Shown here: positions 1 to 11,764 of the stretch, piece after piece | How the letters are laid out: each line of letters begins with the position of its first letter | Numbering within the stretch: position 1 is the stretch's first letter | NCBI RefSeq assembly: GCF_002343915.1 | Contig: NZ_NETK01000001.1 | Span: forward strand, 3,048,001-3,112,000 | DNA from: Nannocystis exedens | Lineage (GTDB): Bacteria > Myxococcota_A > Polyangia > Nannocystales > Nannocystaceae | Length of the DNA: 64,000 nt | Direction: 5' to 3' | Position numbers and translations under genes: made by a program | The notes under the pieces: generated by a model | Seen by the model: the letters and a program-made list of their open reading frames with translations, nothing else | Database searches by the model: none | Told to the model about the DNA's origin: nothing

Positions 1-3636
<3,636 letters not shown>

Positions 3637-3649
3637 CGGAGGCGTCGTC

Positions 3650-5406
3650 ATGACCGCGCGCGACCGAGTCAACATCCTCCTCGTCGACGACCAGCCGGCC
3701 CGGCTGCTCAGCTACGAGGCCATCCTCGCGCCGCTCGAGCAGAACCTGGTGCGCGCGTCCTCCGGCGTCGAGGCGCTGCAGAAGCTGCTCCGGGAGGAGT
3801 TCGCCGTCATCCTCCTCGACGTCAGCATGCCCGAGATGGACGGCTTCGAGACCGCGGCGATGATCCACCAGCACCCGCGGTTCGAGCGGACGCCGATCAT
3901 CTTCGTCACCGGCCACAACATCACCGACCTCGACGCCCTCCGCGGCTACGAGCTCGGCGCGGTCGACTACGTCTACGTCCCGATCGTGCCCGAGATCCTG
4001 CGCAGCAAGGTCTCGGTGCTGGTCGAGCTGCACCTCAAGCGCCAGGAGCTGGTGCGGGCCAACCGCTCGCTCGAGCAGGCCAACGCCCAGCTCGCGCTGG
4101 CCAACACCAACCTGCAGGCCGAGAAGACCCGCGAGCTCGAGCAGCTGAACGCGGTGCTCGAGCGGGCCAACGCCGGCCTCGCCGAGGCCAACCGCACGCT
4201 CGCCGCCGAGGTCGCCGAGCGCCAGCGGGCCGAGGAGGCGCTGCGGCGCACCCACGAGCAGCTGCGCGAGGCCGACCGCCAGAAGGACGAGTTCCTCGCC
4301 ATGCTCGCCCACGAGCTGCGCAACCCGCTGGCCCCGATCCACAGCGCCGTCGAGCTGATGGGCGTCAAGGAGATCGACGACCCGGAGATCCGCTGGTGCC
4401 GCGACGTGATCGAGCGCCAGACCGAGCAGCTGCACCGCCTCGTCGACGACCTGCTCGACGTCTCGCGGATCACCCAGGGCAAGATCAAGCTGCAGAGCGC
4501 CCCGCTCGAGGTCGCGGCGGTGATAAGCCGCGCGCTCGAGACGACCCGCCCGCTGATCGACGCGCGCCGCCACCAGATCGCCGTCCGCACGCCCGAGGAG
4601 CCGATCTGGATCGAGGGCGACCGCACGCGCCTGACCCAGGTCGTCGGCAACCTGCTCAACAACGCCGCCAAGTACACCCCGGAGGGCGGGCAGATCCGCC
4701 TGACCGTCGAGCTCGCTGCCGCCGACGCGCAGGTGCTGATCCGCGTCGCCGACTCGGGCACCGGGATCTCCGGCGAGATGCTGCCGAAGGTGTTCGAGCT
4801 GTTCACACAGGTCGACCGCACCATGCACCAGGCCCAGGGCGGCCTCGGCATCGGTTTGGCGCTGGTCCGCCGCCTGGTCGAGCTGCACGGCGGTTCGGTC
4901 GCCGCCCACAGCGACGGCCCGGGCAAGGGCAGCGAGTTCACCGTCAAGCTGCCGCTCCTCCGCCGCGAGGCCGCCGCCGGGCCGCTCCCGGCCGCCCAGG
5001 CCGCCCGCGCGCCAGCACCACGGCCCGCCGGGTGCTCGTGGTCGACGACAACGTCGACGCCGCCCTCAGCCTCGCCGGCCTGCTCAAGGTGTCGGGGAAC
5101 ATCGTCGAGACCGCCTACGACGGCCAGCAGGGCATCGACGTCGCCGATCGTTTCCGCCCCGAGGTCGTGTTCCTCGACCTCGGCATGCCGAAGCTCGACG
5201 GCTTCGGCGCCGCCTCGTGGATCCGCTCGCAGCCGTGGGCCGAAGACGTTCTCTTGATCGCGGTCACCGGTTGGGGCCAGGAGGACGTGCGCACGCGGAC
5301 GCAGCAGTCCGGGTTCGACGCCCACCTGGTCAAGCCGGTCAACTTCGCCAAGCTGACCCGCCTGATGGACCAGCACCGCACCGCCGGCCGCAAGAGCGTC
5401 GGTTAG
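3650..5406 (+). CDS. REC-HisKA-HATPase-REC hybrid kinase, frameshifted before the second receiver
   Basis: The ATG at 3650 follows the previous stop by 13 bases. The N-terminal receiver has phospho-Asp 57 (LLDVSMPEMDG), then a long coiled-coil linker (about residues 125-205). HisKA has His221 in AHELRNP, and the HATPase has GTGIS and GGLGIGLALV boxes. Near 4980-5030 the reading frame slips: the original frame runs on to a stop at 5257 as Arg/Ser/Pro-rich nonsense. A perfect receiver (VLVVDDN, FLDLGMPKLDG, VKPVN) is read in the frame one base back, up to 5406. A single lost base in the Ala/Pro-rich linker explains this. It could be a sequencing error, a true mutation that truncates the kinase, or a case where the receiver is made separately from a GTG at 5032. 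The closest relative in the window is the kinase at 11761-13803. Confidence 0.85.
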
Positions 5407-5438
5407 CCGCGGTCCGCGGCCGCGCCCGCCGGCGCGGC

Positions 5439-5480
5439 CTGTCCTGAAAGACAGACCATCGTTCCTGTCTTCTGGGACAG
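5439..5480. repeat. Two TGTC-N6-GACA dyads in the intergenic gap
   Basis: CTGTC-N6-GACAG occurs at 5439-5454 and again at 5465-5480, between the stop at 5406 and the next start at 5597. Both belong to the window-wide 14-bp dyad family. The second can extend its stem by a T-G pair. Confidence 0.75.
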
Positions 5481-5596
5481 CCTCGGACGTCCGTCCGCCC
5501 GTCCCGAGCCCGGCGCGGCCGCGCCCGCGTCATTAGCGCACTTCAATACCGTGTTTTCACGACTATTGAGGGAATTCCGTCTCCGAGGTAGCAATC

Positions 5597-6211
5597 TTGC
5601 GCATGGCCGCACCGCCTCGCCCTCCCCGCGATGACGATCCGCGCTCGGAGCCATGGGCCTCCATCGACGAGGTCGCGGCGCATCTCGGGGTGCGCAAGGA
5701 TTCGATCTACCGCTGGATCGAGCGCCGCGGGCTGCCGGCGCAGAAGATCGGCAAGCTGTGGAAGCTGAAGCTGTCGGAGGTCGACAAGTGGATGCTGGCC
5801 GAGGGCCAGCGCCGCTCGGAGACGCCGGGGCAGAACCCGGCGACGGCGACGCCGAAGGACTACGTGCTGGTCGTCGACGACGACGAGGTGGTCCGCGAGT
5901 CGCTGCGCGACTTCCTGGTCGACCAGGGCTACGGCGTGCTGGCCGCCGCCGACGGCGTCGAGGCGTTCGAGCTGCTCGCGGCCCCCGCGACGCCGCTGCC
6001 GGCCGTCATCGTCCTCGACCTCAAGATGCCGCGCATGGGCGGCCAGGAGTTCCGCGAGGCCAAGGCCCGCGACCCTCGCCTGGCGCCGATCCCCGTGCTG
6101 CTCGTGACCGCCGAGCGCCGCGTCCAGGCGGGCGGCGCGATCGTCCTGCGCAAGCCGATCGACCTCGGCGCGCTGCGCGACGCGCTGCTCAAGCTGGTGG
6201 AGCGCCGATGA
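5597..6211 (+). CDS. Excisionase-type helix-turn-helix protein with C-terminal receiver domain
   Basis: Residues about 20-70 form a MerR/excisionase-like helix-turn-helix (SIDEVAAHLGVRKDSIYRW, then a DKWM end). Residues about 87-204 are a CheY-like receiver with acidic pair VVDDD, phospho-Asp in IVLDLKMPRMGG and Lys in LRKPID. A DNA-binding head before a receiver is the reverse of the usual OmpR/NarL order, and resembles AlgB-independent 'helix-turn-helix plus REC' adaptors of myxobacteria. A GAGG at 5585-5588 sits 8 bases before a TTG at 5597 but 14 bases before the ATG at 5603, so the TTG is slightly favoured. The kinase gene at 6221 starts 9 bases after the stop, so the two probably form a partner pair. 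Confidence 0.85.
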   Translation: MRMAAPPRPPRDDDPRSEPWASIDEVAAHLGVRKDSIYRWIERRGLPAQKIGKLWKLKLSEVDKWMLAEGQRRSETPGQNPATATPKDYVLVVDDDEVVRESLRDFLVDQGYGVLAAADGVEAFELLAAPATPLPAVIVLDLKMPRMGGQEFREAKARDPRLAPIPVLLVTAERRVQAGGAIVLRKPIDLGALRDALLKLVERR

Positions 6212-6220
6212 GGAGCCGCC

Positions 6221-7294
6221 ATGAGCCGCACCGCTGACGACGACACCCGCACCGCCGAGCGCCGCTTCGCCGCCCTGGCGCAGGCGACCGGGCAGACCGT
6301 GTGGCGCCTGGCGGCCGACGGCGCCCGCCCGCTCGAGGACTCGCCGAGCTTCCGCGCCCTGACGGGCGTCAGCCGCGAGCAGTGGCAGGGGCACGGCGTG
6401 CTCGCCGGCATTCACCCCGACGACCGCGAGCGCGTCGAGGCGGCCGTGCGTGCCGCCGTCGCCGCCGGCGCCGGGTGGGAGGTCGAGGCCCGCCTGCCGC
6501 GCCCCGACGGTCAGCACGCCTGGACGCTGCTGCGCGCGACGCCGGTGACCGACGCGCGCGGCGAGCGGCTCGAGTGGGTCGGCGTCGCCGCCGACATCCA
6601 CAAGCGCAAGGACGTCGAGGCCTTCCGCGAGATGATGCTGGGGATCCTCGGGCACGACCTGCGCAACCCGCTGAACGCGATGATGGTCTCGGCCCAGCTG
6701 GCCCTCCTGCGCGCGCGCGAGGAGCCGGTCCGCACCCCGCTCGAGCGCGTGCTCGCCAGCGGCGAGCGCATGGGTCGGCTGATCGAACAGCTGCTCGACC
6801 TGACGCAGGTCCGGCTCGGCCACGGCATCGCCGTCAACCCGGTCGCCGCCGACCTGCGGGAGATCGTCGAGCAGGCGATCGAGGAGCTGCCGAACGGCAA
6901 GGCGCGGGTCCGCTTCGACGCCGTCGGCGACCTGCGCGGCACCTGGGACTTCGATCGCCTGCTGCAGGTCGTCACGATCCTGCTCGGCAACGCCGTCGAC
7001 CACGGCACGCCCGGCGCCGCGATCACGGTGCGCGCCGTCGGCGACGCGCCCGACGCCGTCGAGCTGACGGTCCACAACCACGGCCCCGCCGTCCCCGAGA
7101 GCGTGCGCGACTCGGTGTTCGAGCCGCTCCGCCGCATCGACCCCACCCGCCGCCACGGCGCCCGCGCCCTCGGCCTCGGCCTGTTCGTCACCCGCCAGCT
7201 GGTGCTCGCCCACGGCGGCACGATCGCCTTCGAGTCGAGCGACGCCGGCGGCAACCTGATGCACGTCCACCTGCCGCGCCGCGTACCCGCGTAG
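6221..7294 (+). CDS. Soluble PAS-domain sensor histidine kinase
   Basis: This is a 357-residue protein. A PAS/PAC sensor domain (about residues 10-128; WxLAxDG start, HPDDRERV, ADIHKRK end) precedes HisKA with His145 in GHDLRNPLNAM. The HATPase follows, with an N-box containing GNAVDHG and a final ARALGLGLFVTRQL box. No membrane segment or signal peptide is present, so it acts in the cytoplasm. An AGGAG ribosome site precedes the ATG, and the gene sits 9 bases behind the HTH-receiver gene, its likely phosphoryl acceptor. Confidence 0.88.
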   Translation: MSRTADDDTRTAERRFAALAQATGQTVWRLAADGARPLEDSPSFRALTGVSREQWQGHGVLAGIHPDDRERVEAAVRAAVAAGAGWEVEARLPRPDGQHAWTLLRATPVTDARGERLEWVGVAADIHKRKDVEAFREMMLGILGHDLRNPLNAMMVSAQLALLRAREEPVRTPLERVLASGERMGRLIEQLLDLTQVRLGHGIAVNPVAADLREIVEQAIEELPNGKARVRFDAVGDLRGTWDFDRLLQVVTILLGNAVDHGTPGAAITVRAVGDAPDAVELTVHNHGPAVPESVRDSVFEPLRRIDPTRRHGARALGLGLFVTRQLVLAHGGTIAFESSDAGGNLMHVHLPRRVPA

Positions 7295-7985
7295 CGCGAG
7301 CGTCACGGGCGAGCGAGGCGAGCGACGCCACGCCGCCGCGACCTCGCGGCGCATCAGCGTCGGCCACGAGGAGCGATGACGACGCCGCGGCGCATCACCG
7401 TCGTCCCAGGGCGAGCGATGCGCCGCGCCGGGGGCTGCGACGCGCAGCCCGGGTCGCGCCGCGCCCCCGCCGCGAGAGCGATCGCGTCGCGTCCGCGACC
7501 GCGCGTCGCCCGGGATCGAGCCGGCAGCCGCGGGAGCCGTGCGCGGGTCGCTCCGGGCTGCGTCCGCCGGACCAGGCTCCCGCGACGGCCATCGGCCCGA
7601 AACGGGCTCGGGGACCCCCTTTTTCGCCCCTCCGAGGCCTTCGCGCCGGTCCGATGATTCGCCCCCCGCGGGGAACCGCGATTCGAAAATGTGCAGACAC
7701 GCCGACGGTCACCGCGATCTCGGTCACCCGAGTCATGCCTTTCGAACGCAATCGCAGCATGTTTTTTAAGGTTTTACCTGATAATAAATTCGGTTTTAGC
7801 CCTATTTTTGGTCGCCACGAAACGCGGTCTCAGTCGGACAAAGTCGAGTAAAGTCGAAGAAAAACCGCGCATATGCCGCAGTTAACGCTGTTCTTTACGG
7901 GATTTTGATGCGGATGAGCCCACTTCTTTACGTCCTCTTTATCTGATCATTGCGAATCTATTGGAGGTCAGACGAGGGGTCCACA
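7295..7985. promoter_or_regulatory. 690-bp non-coding leader with an AT-rich island before the sigma factor
   Basis: No supported gene lies here. The first half is extremely GC-rich. A GCCCG-AAA-CGGGC hairpin at 7595-7607 is followed after ~12 bases by five T's (about 7620-7624) and could end transcription of the kinase operon. From about 7740 to 7985 the base composition flips to AT-rich (runs such as TTTTTTAAGG and GATAATAAATT), which is very unusual for this genome. This is probably the promoter and leader of the sigma gene at 7986. A GAGGGG at 7973-7978 is its ribosome site. Confidence 0.6.
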
Positions 7986-9230
7986 ATGCTCAATCGAATC
8001 ACCAACTCCGGGAATGATTGCACCTTCACTGCGGCGCCGATGGGTGGTGCGACGACCGCGCGGTACTTCCGCGAGCTGGCCGATGTCACGGTGATGGGGA
8101 AGGACGAGGAGATGGCTGCGGCCACGCGCCTGGTCGAGCTGCGCAAGGCGATGTGGGTCGCCTTCCTGAGCTACCCGCCGTTCGTGTCGGCGATCTGCGC
8201 CCTGATCGCCGAGCGCCTGTCGGCCGAGGCGGTCCCGCCGGCCCTGCTCGAGGCGGTCGAGAAGACCTCGCGGGCGCTCCGCGACCGCGTGCTGAAGAGC
8301 CACGAGGAGGCCTTCAACGCCGCGCGCAACGCCCTGATCGAGCGCCTGGTGTTCGCCGACGTCGACAGCGTCGTCGCCGACTCGATCCTCGCCGACCTCA
8401 GCGGCCTCGAGGGCGACCGCAACGTCGCCACCAACATGAAGGTCAAGCCGCCCTACCGCGACAGCGCCCCCTTCGTCCGCTACGTCACCGCCGCCCGCAA
8501 GGCCCACAACGCGGTGATGCTGGCCAAGAACGCGTTCGTGCGCAGCAACCTGCGCCTCGTCGTCGCCATCGCCCGCCGCTTCGCCCGCAGCGCGATCCCG
8601 CTGCAGGACCTCATCCAGGACGGCAACATCGGCCTGATGAAGGCCGTCGATCGCTTCGACCCCTCCCGCGGCTGCCGCTTCGCCACCTACGCCGCCTGGT
8701 GGATCCGCTACGCCATCACCCGCGCGATCGTCGACACCGACCGCAGCGTCCGCCTGCCGCTGCACATGATCGACGCCTGCAAGAAGGTCAACCGCGCCCG
8801 CCGCGAGTACGAGGTGATGTACGGCCGCAGCCCGACCGACGAGGAGCTGTCGTCGGCCACCGGCATCAGCATGGAGCGGATCCAGCGGATGAGCTGGTCG
8901 CTGATCGACCAGCCGCTGAGCCTGTCGCTGCCGGCCACCCGCGACGGCGAGAGCACCCTCGCCGACACCCTCGTCGATTCCAGCCAGGCCGCGCCGTACG
9001 AGCTGATGGACTCGGCGCTGCTGCAGGACGCGCTGCTCGAGGTGTTCGAGAAGCTGTCGCCGATGGAGGCCGACATCCTCCGCAAGCGCGTCGGCATGGA
9101 CGGCGAGCCCGAGCTCACCCTCAAGGAGATCGGCGCCAACTACTCGCTGTCGCGCGAGCGCATCCGTCAGCTGCAGGAGCAGGCGCTGCGCAAGCTCCGC
9201 TCGGAGTTCGCGCGCCGCCAGCTGATGTGA
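7986..9230 (+). CDS. Sigma-70 family RNA polymerase sigma factor (RpoD-like, regions 1.2-4)
   Basis: This is a 414-residue sigma factor. Region 1.2 is near residues 30-70. Region 2 contains LRLVVAIARRF, DLIQDGNIGLMKAVDRFDP and the promoter-melting stretch FATYAAWWIRYAI. Region 3 contains RREYEVMYGRSPTDEEL. Region 4 ends with SLSRERIRQLQEQALRKLR, the typical -35 recognition helix. There is no long region 1.1, so it is a group 2/3 alternative factor rather than the housekeeping one. The ATG at 7986 is chosen over an upstream in-frame TTG because GAGGGG lies 7 bases before it. A strong hairpin follows the stop. Its position between signalling operons suggests it is an output for stress signalling, but no target is visible. 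Confidence 0.92.
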   Translation: MLNRITNSGNDCTFTAAPMGGATTARYFRELADVTVMGKDEEMAAATRLVELRKAMWVAFLSYPPFVSAICALIAERLSAEAVPPALLEAVEKTSRALRDRVLKSHEEAFNAARNALIERLVFADVDSVVADSILADLSGLEGDRNVATNMKVKPPYRDSAPFVRYVTAARKAHNAVMLAKNAFVRSNLRLVVAIARRFARSAIPLQDLIQDGNIGLMKAVDRFDPSRGCRFATYAAWWIRYAITRAIVDTDRSVRLPLHMIDACKKVNRARREYEVMYGRSPTDEELSSATGISMERIQRMSWSLIDQPLSLSLPATRDGESTLADTLVDSSQAAPYELMDSALLQDALLEVFEKLSPMEADILRKRVGMDGEPELTLKEIGANYSLSRERIRQLQEQALRKLRSEFARRQLM

Positions 9231-9260
9231 TTGCCTCGAGCCCCTCATGACCTCGACCAC

Positions 9261-9302
9261 GAGCCGGTCACCCCCACGCGGGCGACCGGCTCGCGTCATT
9301 TT
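9261..9302 (+). terminator. Intrinsic terminator after the sigma factor
   Basis: A perfect 9-bp stem (GAGCCGGTC at 9261-9269 with GACCGGCTC at 9284-9292) is followed by GCGTCATTTT. It lies 30 bases past the sigma stop. It is the most convincing intrinsic terminator seen in the window. Confidence 0.7.
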
Positions 9303-9588
9303 GCGTCTCGCTGCGCCCGTCGGCGCCGCCCCGATCGCGGCCGCTTCGCGCCCGCCCGCGGACGCCTGACCTGCGGACACGAAGCTCGCCGCCCCGCTCG
9401 CGCACGGCGGCGCGAGCACCATCGGTGCCCGCCGTCCCTGAGCTCGCCGACCAAAAAATTACGGCGCCGTCCCCGACCGTACGGACGCGTGACGTAGCCG
9501 AGCTCGGTCCTCGAGCTTTCGAGGTTGCCGCTCGCACGCCGCTCGCCCTAAACTGGCCGTTGCCGACCTTGCGCTCGGCACGCCGCAC

Positions 9589-11313
9589 ATGACCGGAAGC
9601 ACTGCCAGCGACCGCGCCAGCATCCCCAAGGCGCCCACGGGGATCCACGGCCTCGACGACATCACCGGGGGCGGGCTCCCGCGCGGCCGCCCGACGCTCG
9701 TCTGCGGTAGCGCCGGCTGCGGCAAGACCCTGATGGCGATGGAGTTCCTGGTCCGCGGCGCCACCGAATTCGACGAGCCGGGCGTGTTCTTCGCCTTCGA
9801 GGAGACCGCCGACGACCTGACCGCCAACGTGCGCTCGCTCGGCTTCGACCTCGAGGACCTGGCCGCGCGCGACAAGCTGGTGGTCGAGCACATCCACGTC
9901 GACCGCAGCGAGTTTGAGGAGGCCGGCGAGTTCGACCTCGAGGGCCTGTTCATCCGGCTGGGCCTGGCGATCGACACCGTCGGGGCCAGGCGGGTCGTGC
10001 TCGACACGCTCGAGACCCTGTTCGGCGGCTTCGACAACGAGGCGATCCTGCGCTCCGAGCTGCGGCGGCTGTTCCGCTGGCTCAAGGACCGGGGCGTCAC
10101 CGCGGTCATCACCGCCGAGCGCGGCGACGGCACCCTCACCCGCCACGGCCTCGAGGAGTACGTGTCGGACTGCGTGATCCAGCTCGACCACCGCATGCAC
10201 GAGCAGGTGTCGACCCGGCGGCTGCGGATCATCAAGTATCGCGGCACCACCCACGGCACCAACGAGTACCCGTTCCTCATCGACAGCGACGGCTTCTCGG
10301 TGCTCCCGCTGAGCTCGCTCCGGCTCGACCACGTCGCCCCGACCGAGCGCGTGTCGACCGGCATCGAGCGCCTCGACACCATGCTCGCCGGCGGCGTGTA
10401 CCGCGGCAGCAGCGTGCTGCTGTCGGGCGCCGCCGGCACCGGCAAGTCGAGCATCGCCGCCCACATGGCCGCCGCGTGCTGCCGCCGCGGCGAGCGCTGC
10501 CTCTACTACTCGTTCGAGGAGTCGCCGCAGCAGGTGCTCCGCAACATGCGGTCGATCGGTCTCGACCTCGGGCCCTGGCTCGACAACGGGATGCTCCACT
10601 TCGTCTCGACCCGCCCGACCTTCCACGGGCTCGAGATGCACCTGGCCACCATGTTCAAGCACATCCGGGCCTTCGACCCCCGGATGGTGATCATCGACCC
10701 GATCAGCAACTTTATCGCGGTCGGCACCGCGGGCGAGGCCCACTCGATGCTGCTGCGGCTGGTCGACTTCCTCAAGAGCCGCCAGACCACCGCGGTGTTC
10801 GTCAGCCTGGTCAGCGGCGGGGCCAAGCTGGTCGAGGCGACCGAGCAGAACATCTCGTCGCTGATCGACACGTGGATCCTGCTGCGCGACGTCGAGCTCG
10901 GCGGCGAGCGCAACCGCGGCCTCTACGTGCTGAAGTCGCGCGGCACCCCCCACTCCAACCAGGTCCGCGAGTTCCTGCTGACGAGCCACGGCGTCGAACT
11001 CCGCGACGTCTACGTCGGCCCCGAGGGCGTGCTGACCGGCTCGATGCGGCTGGCGCAGGAGGCCAGGGAGCGCGAGGCCGCCGAGGCGCGGCGTCAGGCG
11101 ATCGCGCGCAAGCGGCGGGAGATCGACCGCAAGCGCCAGGCGCTCGCGGCCCAGATCGCGGCCCTGCGCGCCGAGGCGGAGAGCGAGGAGCTCGAGCTCG
11201 AGCTGCTGCTCTCCGCCGAAGAGGCCGTCGACCGCCGCCTGACGGCCGACCGCGTCGGCATGGCAGCGAGCCGGCGCGCCGACATCGACCACGAACAGGA
11301 GGAGACGGCATGA
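9589..11313 (+). CDS. kaiC: KaiC-like double-domain RecA-fold ATPase/autokinase
   Basis: This is a 574-residue protein with two RecA/KaiC domains. CI has Walker A GSAGCGKT (residues 40-47) and catalytic Glu pair E71-E72. CII has Walker A GAAGTGKS (280-287) and E310-E311. In cyanobacterial KaiC the autophosphorylated pair is Ser431-Thr432; the equivalent segment here ([11 protein letters not shown]) has Ser423-Ser424. After about residue 485 comes a charged Arg/Glu/Ala coiled coil that replaces the usual KaiC tail. kaiB starts inside the stop codon and a hybrid kinase follows, so the KaiC state is probably read out by that kinase. No kaiA is present, as is usual outside cyanobacteria. A role in timing or in stress adaptation is inference. 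Confidence 0.93.
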   Translation: MTGSTASDRASIPKAPTGIHGLDDITGGGLPRGRPTLVCGSAGCGKTLMAMEFLVRGATEFDEPGVFFAFEETADDLTANVRSLGFDLEDLAARDKLVVEHIHVDRSEFEEAGEFDLEGLFIRLGLAIDTVGARRVVLDTLETLFGGFDNEAILRSELRRLFRWLKDRGVTAVITAERGDGTLTRHGLEEYVSDCVIQLDHRMHEQVSTRRLRIIKYRGTTHGTNEYPFLIDSDGFSVLPLSSLRLDHVAPTERVSTGIERLDTMLAGGVYRGSSVLLSGAAGTGKSSIAAHMAAACCRRGERCLYYSFEESPQQVLRNMRSIGLDLGPWLDNGMLHFVSTRPTFHGLEMHLATMFKHIRAFDPRMVIIDPISNFIAVGTAGEAHSMLLRLVDFLKSRQTTAVFVSLVSGGAKLVEATEQNISSLIDTWILLRDVELGGERNRGLYVLKSRGTPHSNQVREFLLTSHGVELRDVYVGPEGVLTGSMRLAQEAREREAAEARRQAIARKRREIDRKRQALAAQIAALRAEAESEELELELLLSAEEAVDRRLTADRVGMAASRRADIDHEQEETA

Positions 11314-11633
11314 ACAGCGAGCACGAGAACACCGCGGGGTCGGATGACCCCGAGGTCTGGGAGCTGCGGCTGTACGTCGCCGGCCAGACACCGAAGTCGA
11401 TGCAGGCGCTGCAGAACCTCCGGCGGATCTGCGAGGAGCACCTGGCGGGCCGCTACAGGATCGAGGTCATCGACCTGCACAAGCACCCGAAGCTGGCCAA
11501 GCAGGACGAGATCGTCGCCATCCCGACGCTCGTCCGCAAGCTGCCCGACCCGATCCGCCGCGTCATCGGCGACCTCTCGAACGTCGAGAAGGCGCTGATC
11601 GGCCTGCAGCTCGTGCCAGCGAGCACGCCATGA
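11310..11633 (+). CDS. kaiB: KaiB-like thioredoxin-fold protein
   Basis: This is a 107-residue protein. After a ~17-residue acidic leader it shows the KaiB core: [12 protein letters not shown], then [19 protein letters not shown] and the IPTLVRKLP signature, ending [11 protein letters not shown]. KaiB binds KaiC and recruits signalling kinases. The ATG overlaps the kaiC stop (ATGA), a sign of translational coupling. Its own stop overlaps the ATG of a 44-codon ORF. Confidence 0.95.
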   Translation: MNSEHENTAGSDDPEVWELRLYVAGQTPKSMQALQNLRRICEEHLAGRYRIEVIDLHKHPKLAKQDEIVAIPTLVRKLPDPIRRVIGDLSNVEKALIGLQLVPASTP

Positions 11634-11764
11634 CGAACCGCTCGACCGCCGTCCTCGCCGTCGATCGCGCCCGTCCCGTCGCTCAGGCGCGACGAGGTCG
11701 CCTCGCCGCGCCCGCGCGTACCCGTCTCTTCAGTCAGCTTCGCGCCGCGGGGGTGAAGCCGTGA
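11630..11764 (+). CDS. 44-residue basic small ORF coupled between kaiB and the hybrid kinase
   Basis: The ATG at 11630 overlaps the kaiB stop (ATGA), and the TGA at 11762-11764 overlaps the GTG start of the next kinase at 11761. The product would be 44 residues, rich in Arg and Ala, with the C-terminus [12 protein letters not shown] and no recognised domain. There is no clear ribosome site of its own, so expression would depend on coupling. The double overlap fits a real small protein, or a ribosome 'bridge' that links translation of kaiB to the kinase. It could also be chance. Confidence 0.4.
   Translation: MTNRSTAVLAVDRARPVAQARRGRLAAPARTRLFSQLRAAGVKP

Noticed and set aside
9268..11391. A 707-codon minus-strand frame across kaiC
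   Set aside because: Mirror frame of kaiC caused by GC bias at codon third positions; no family signal.
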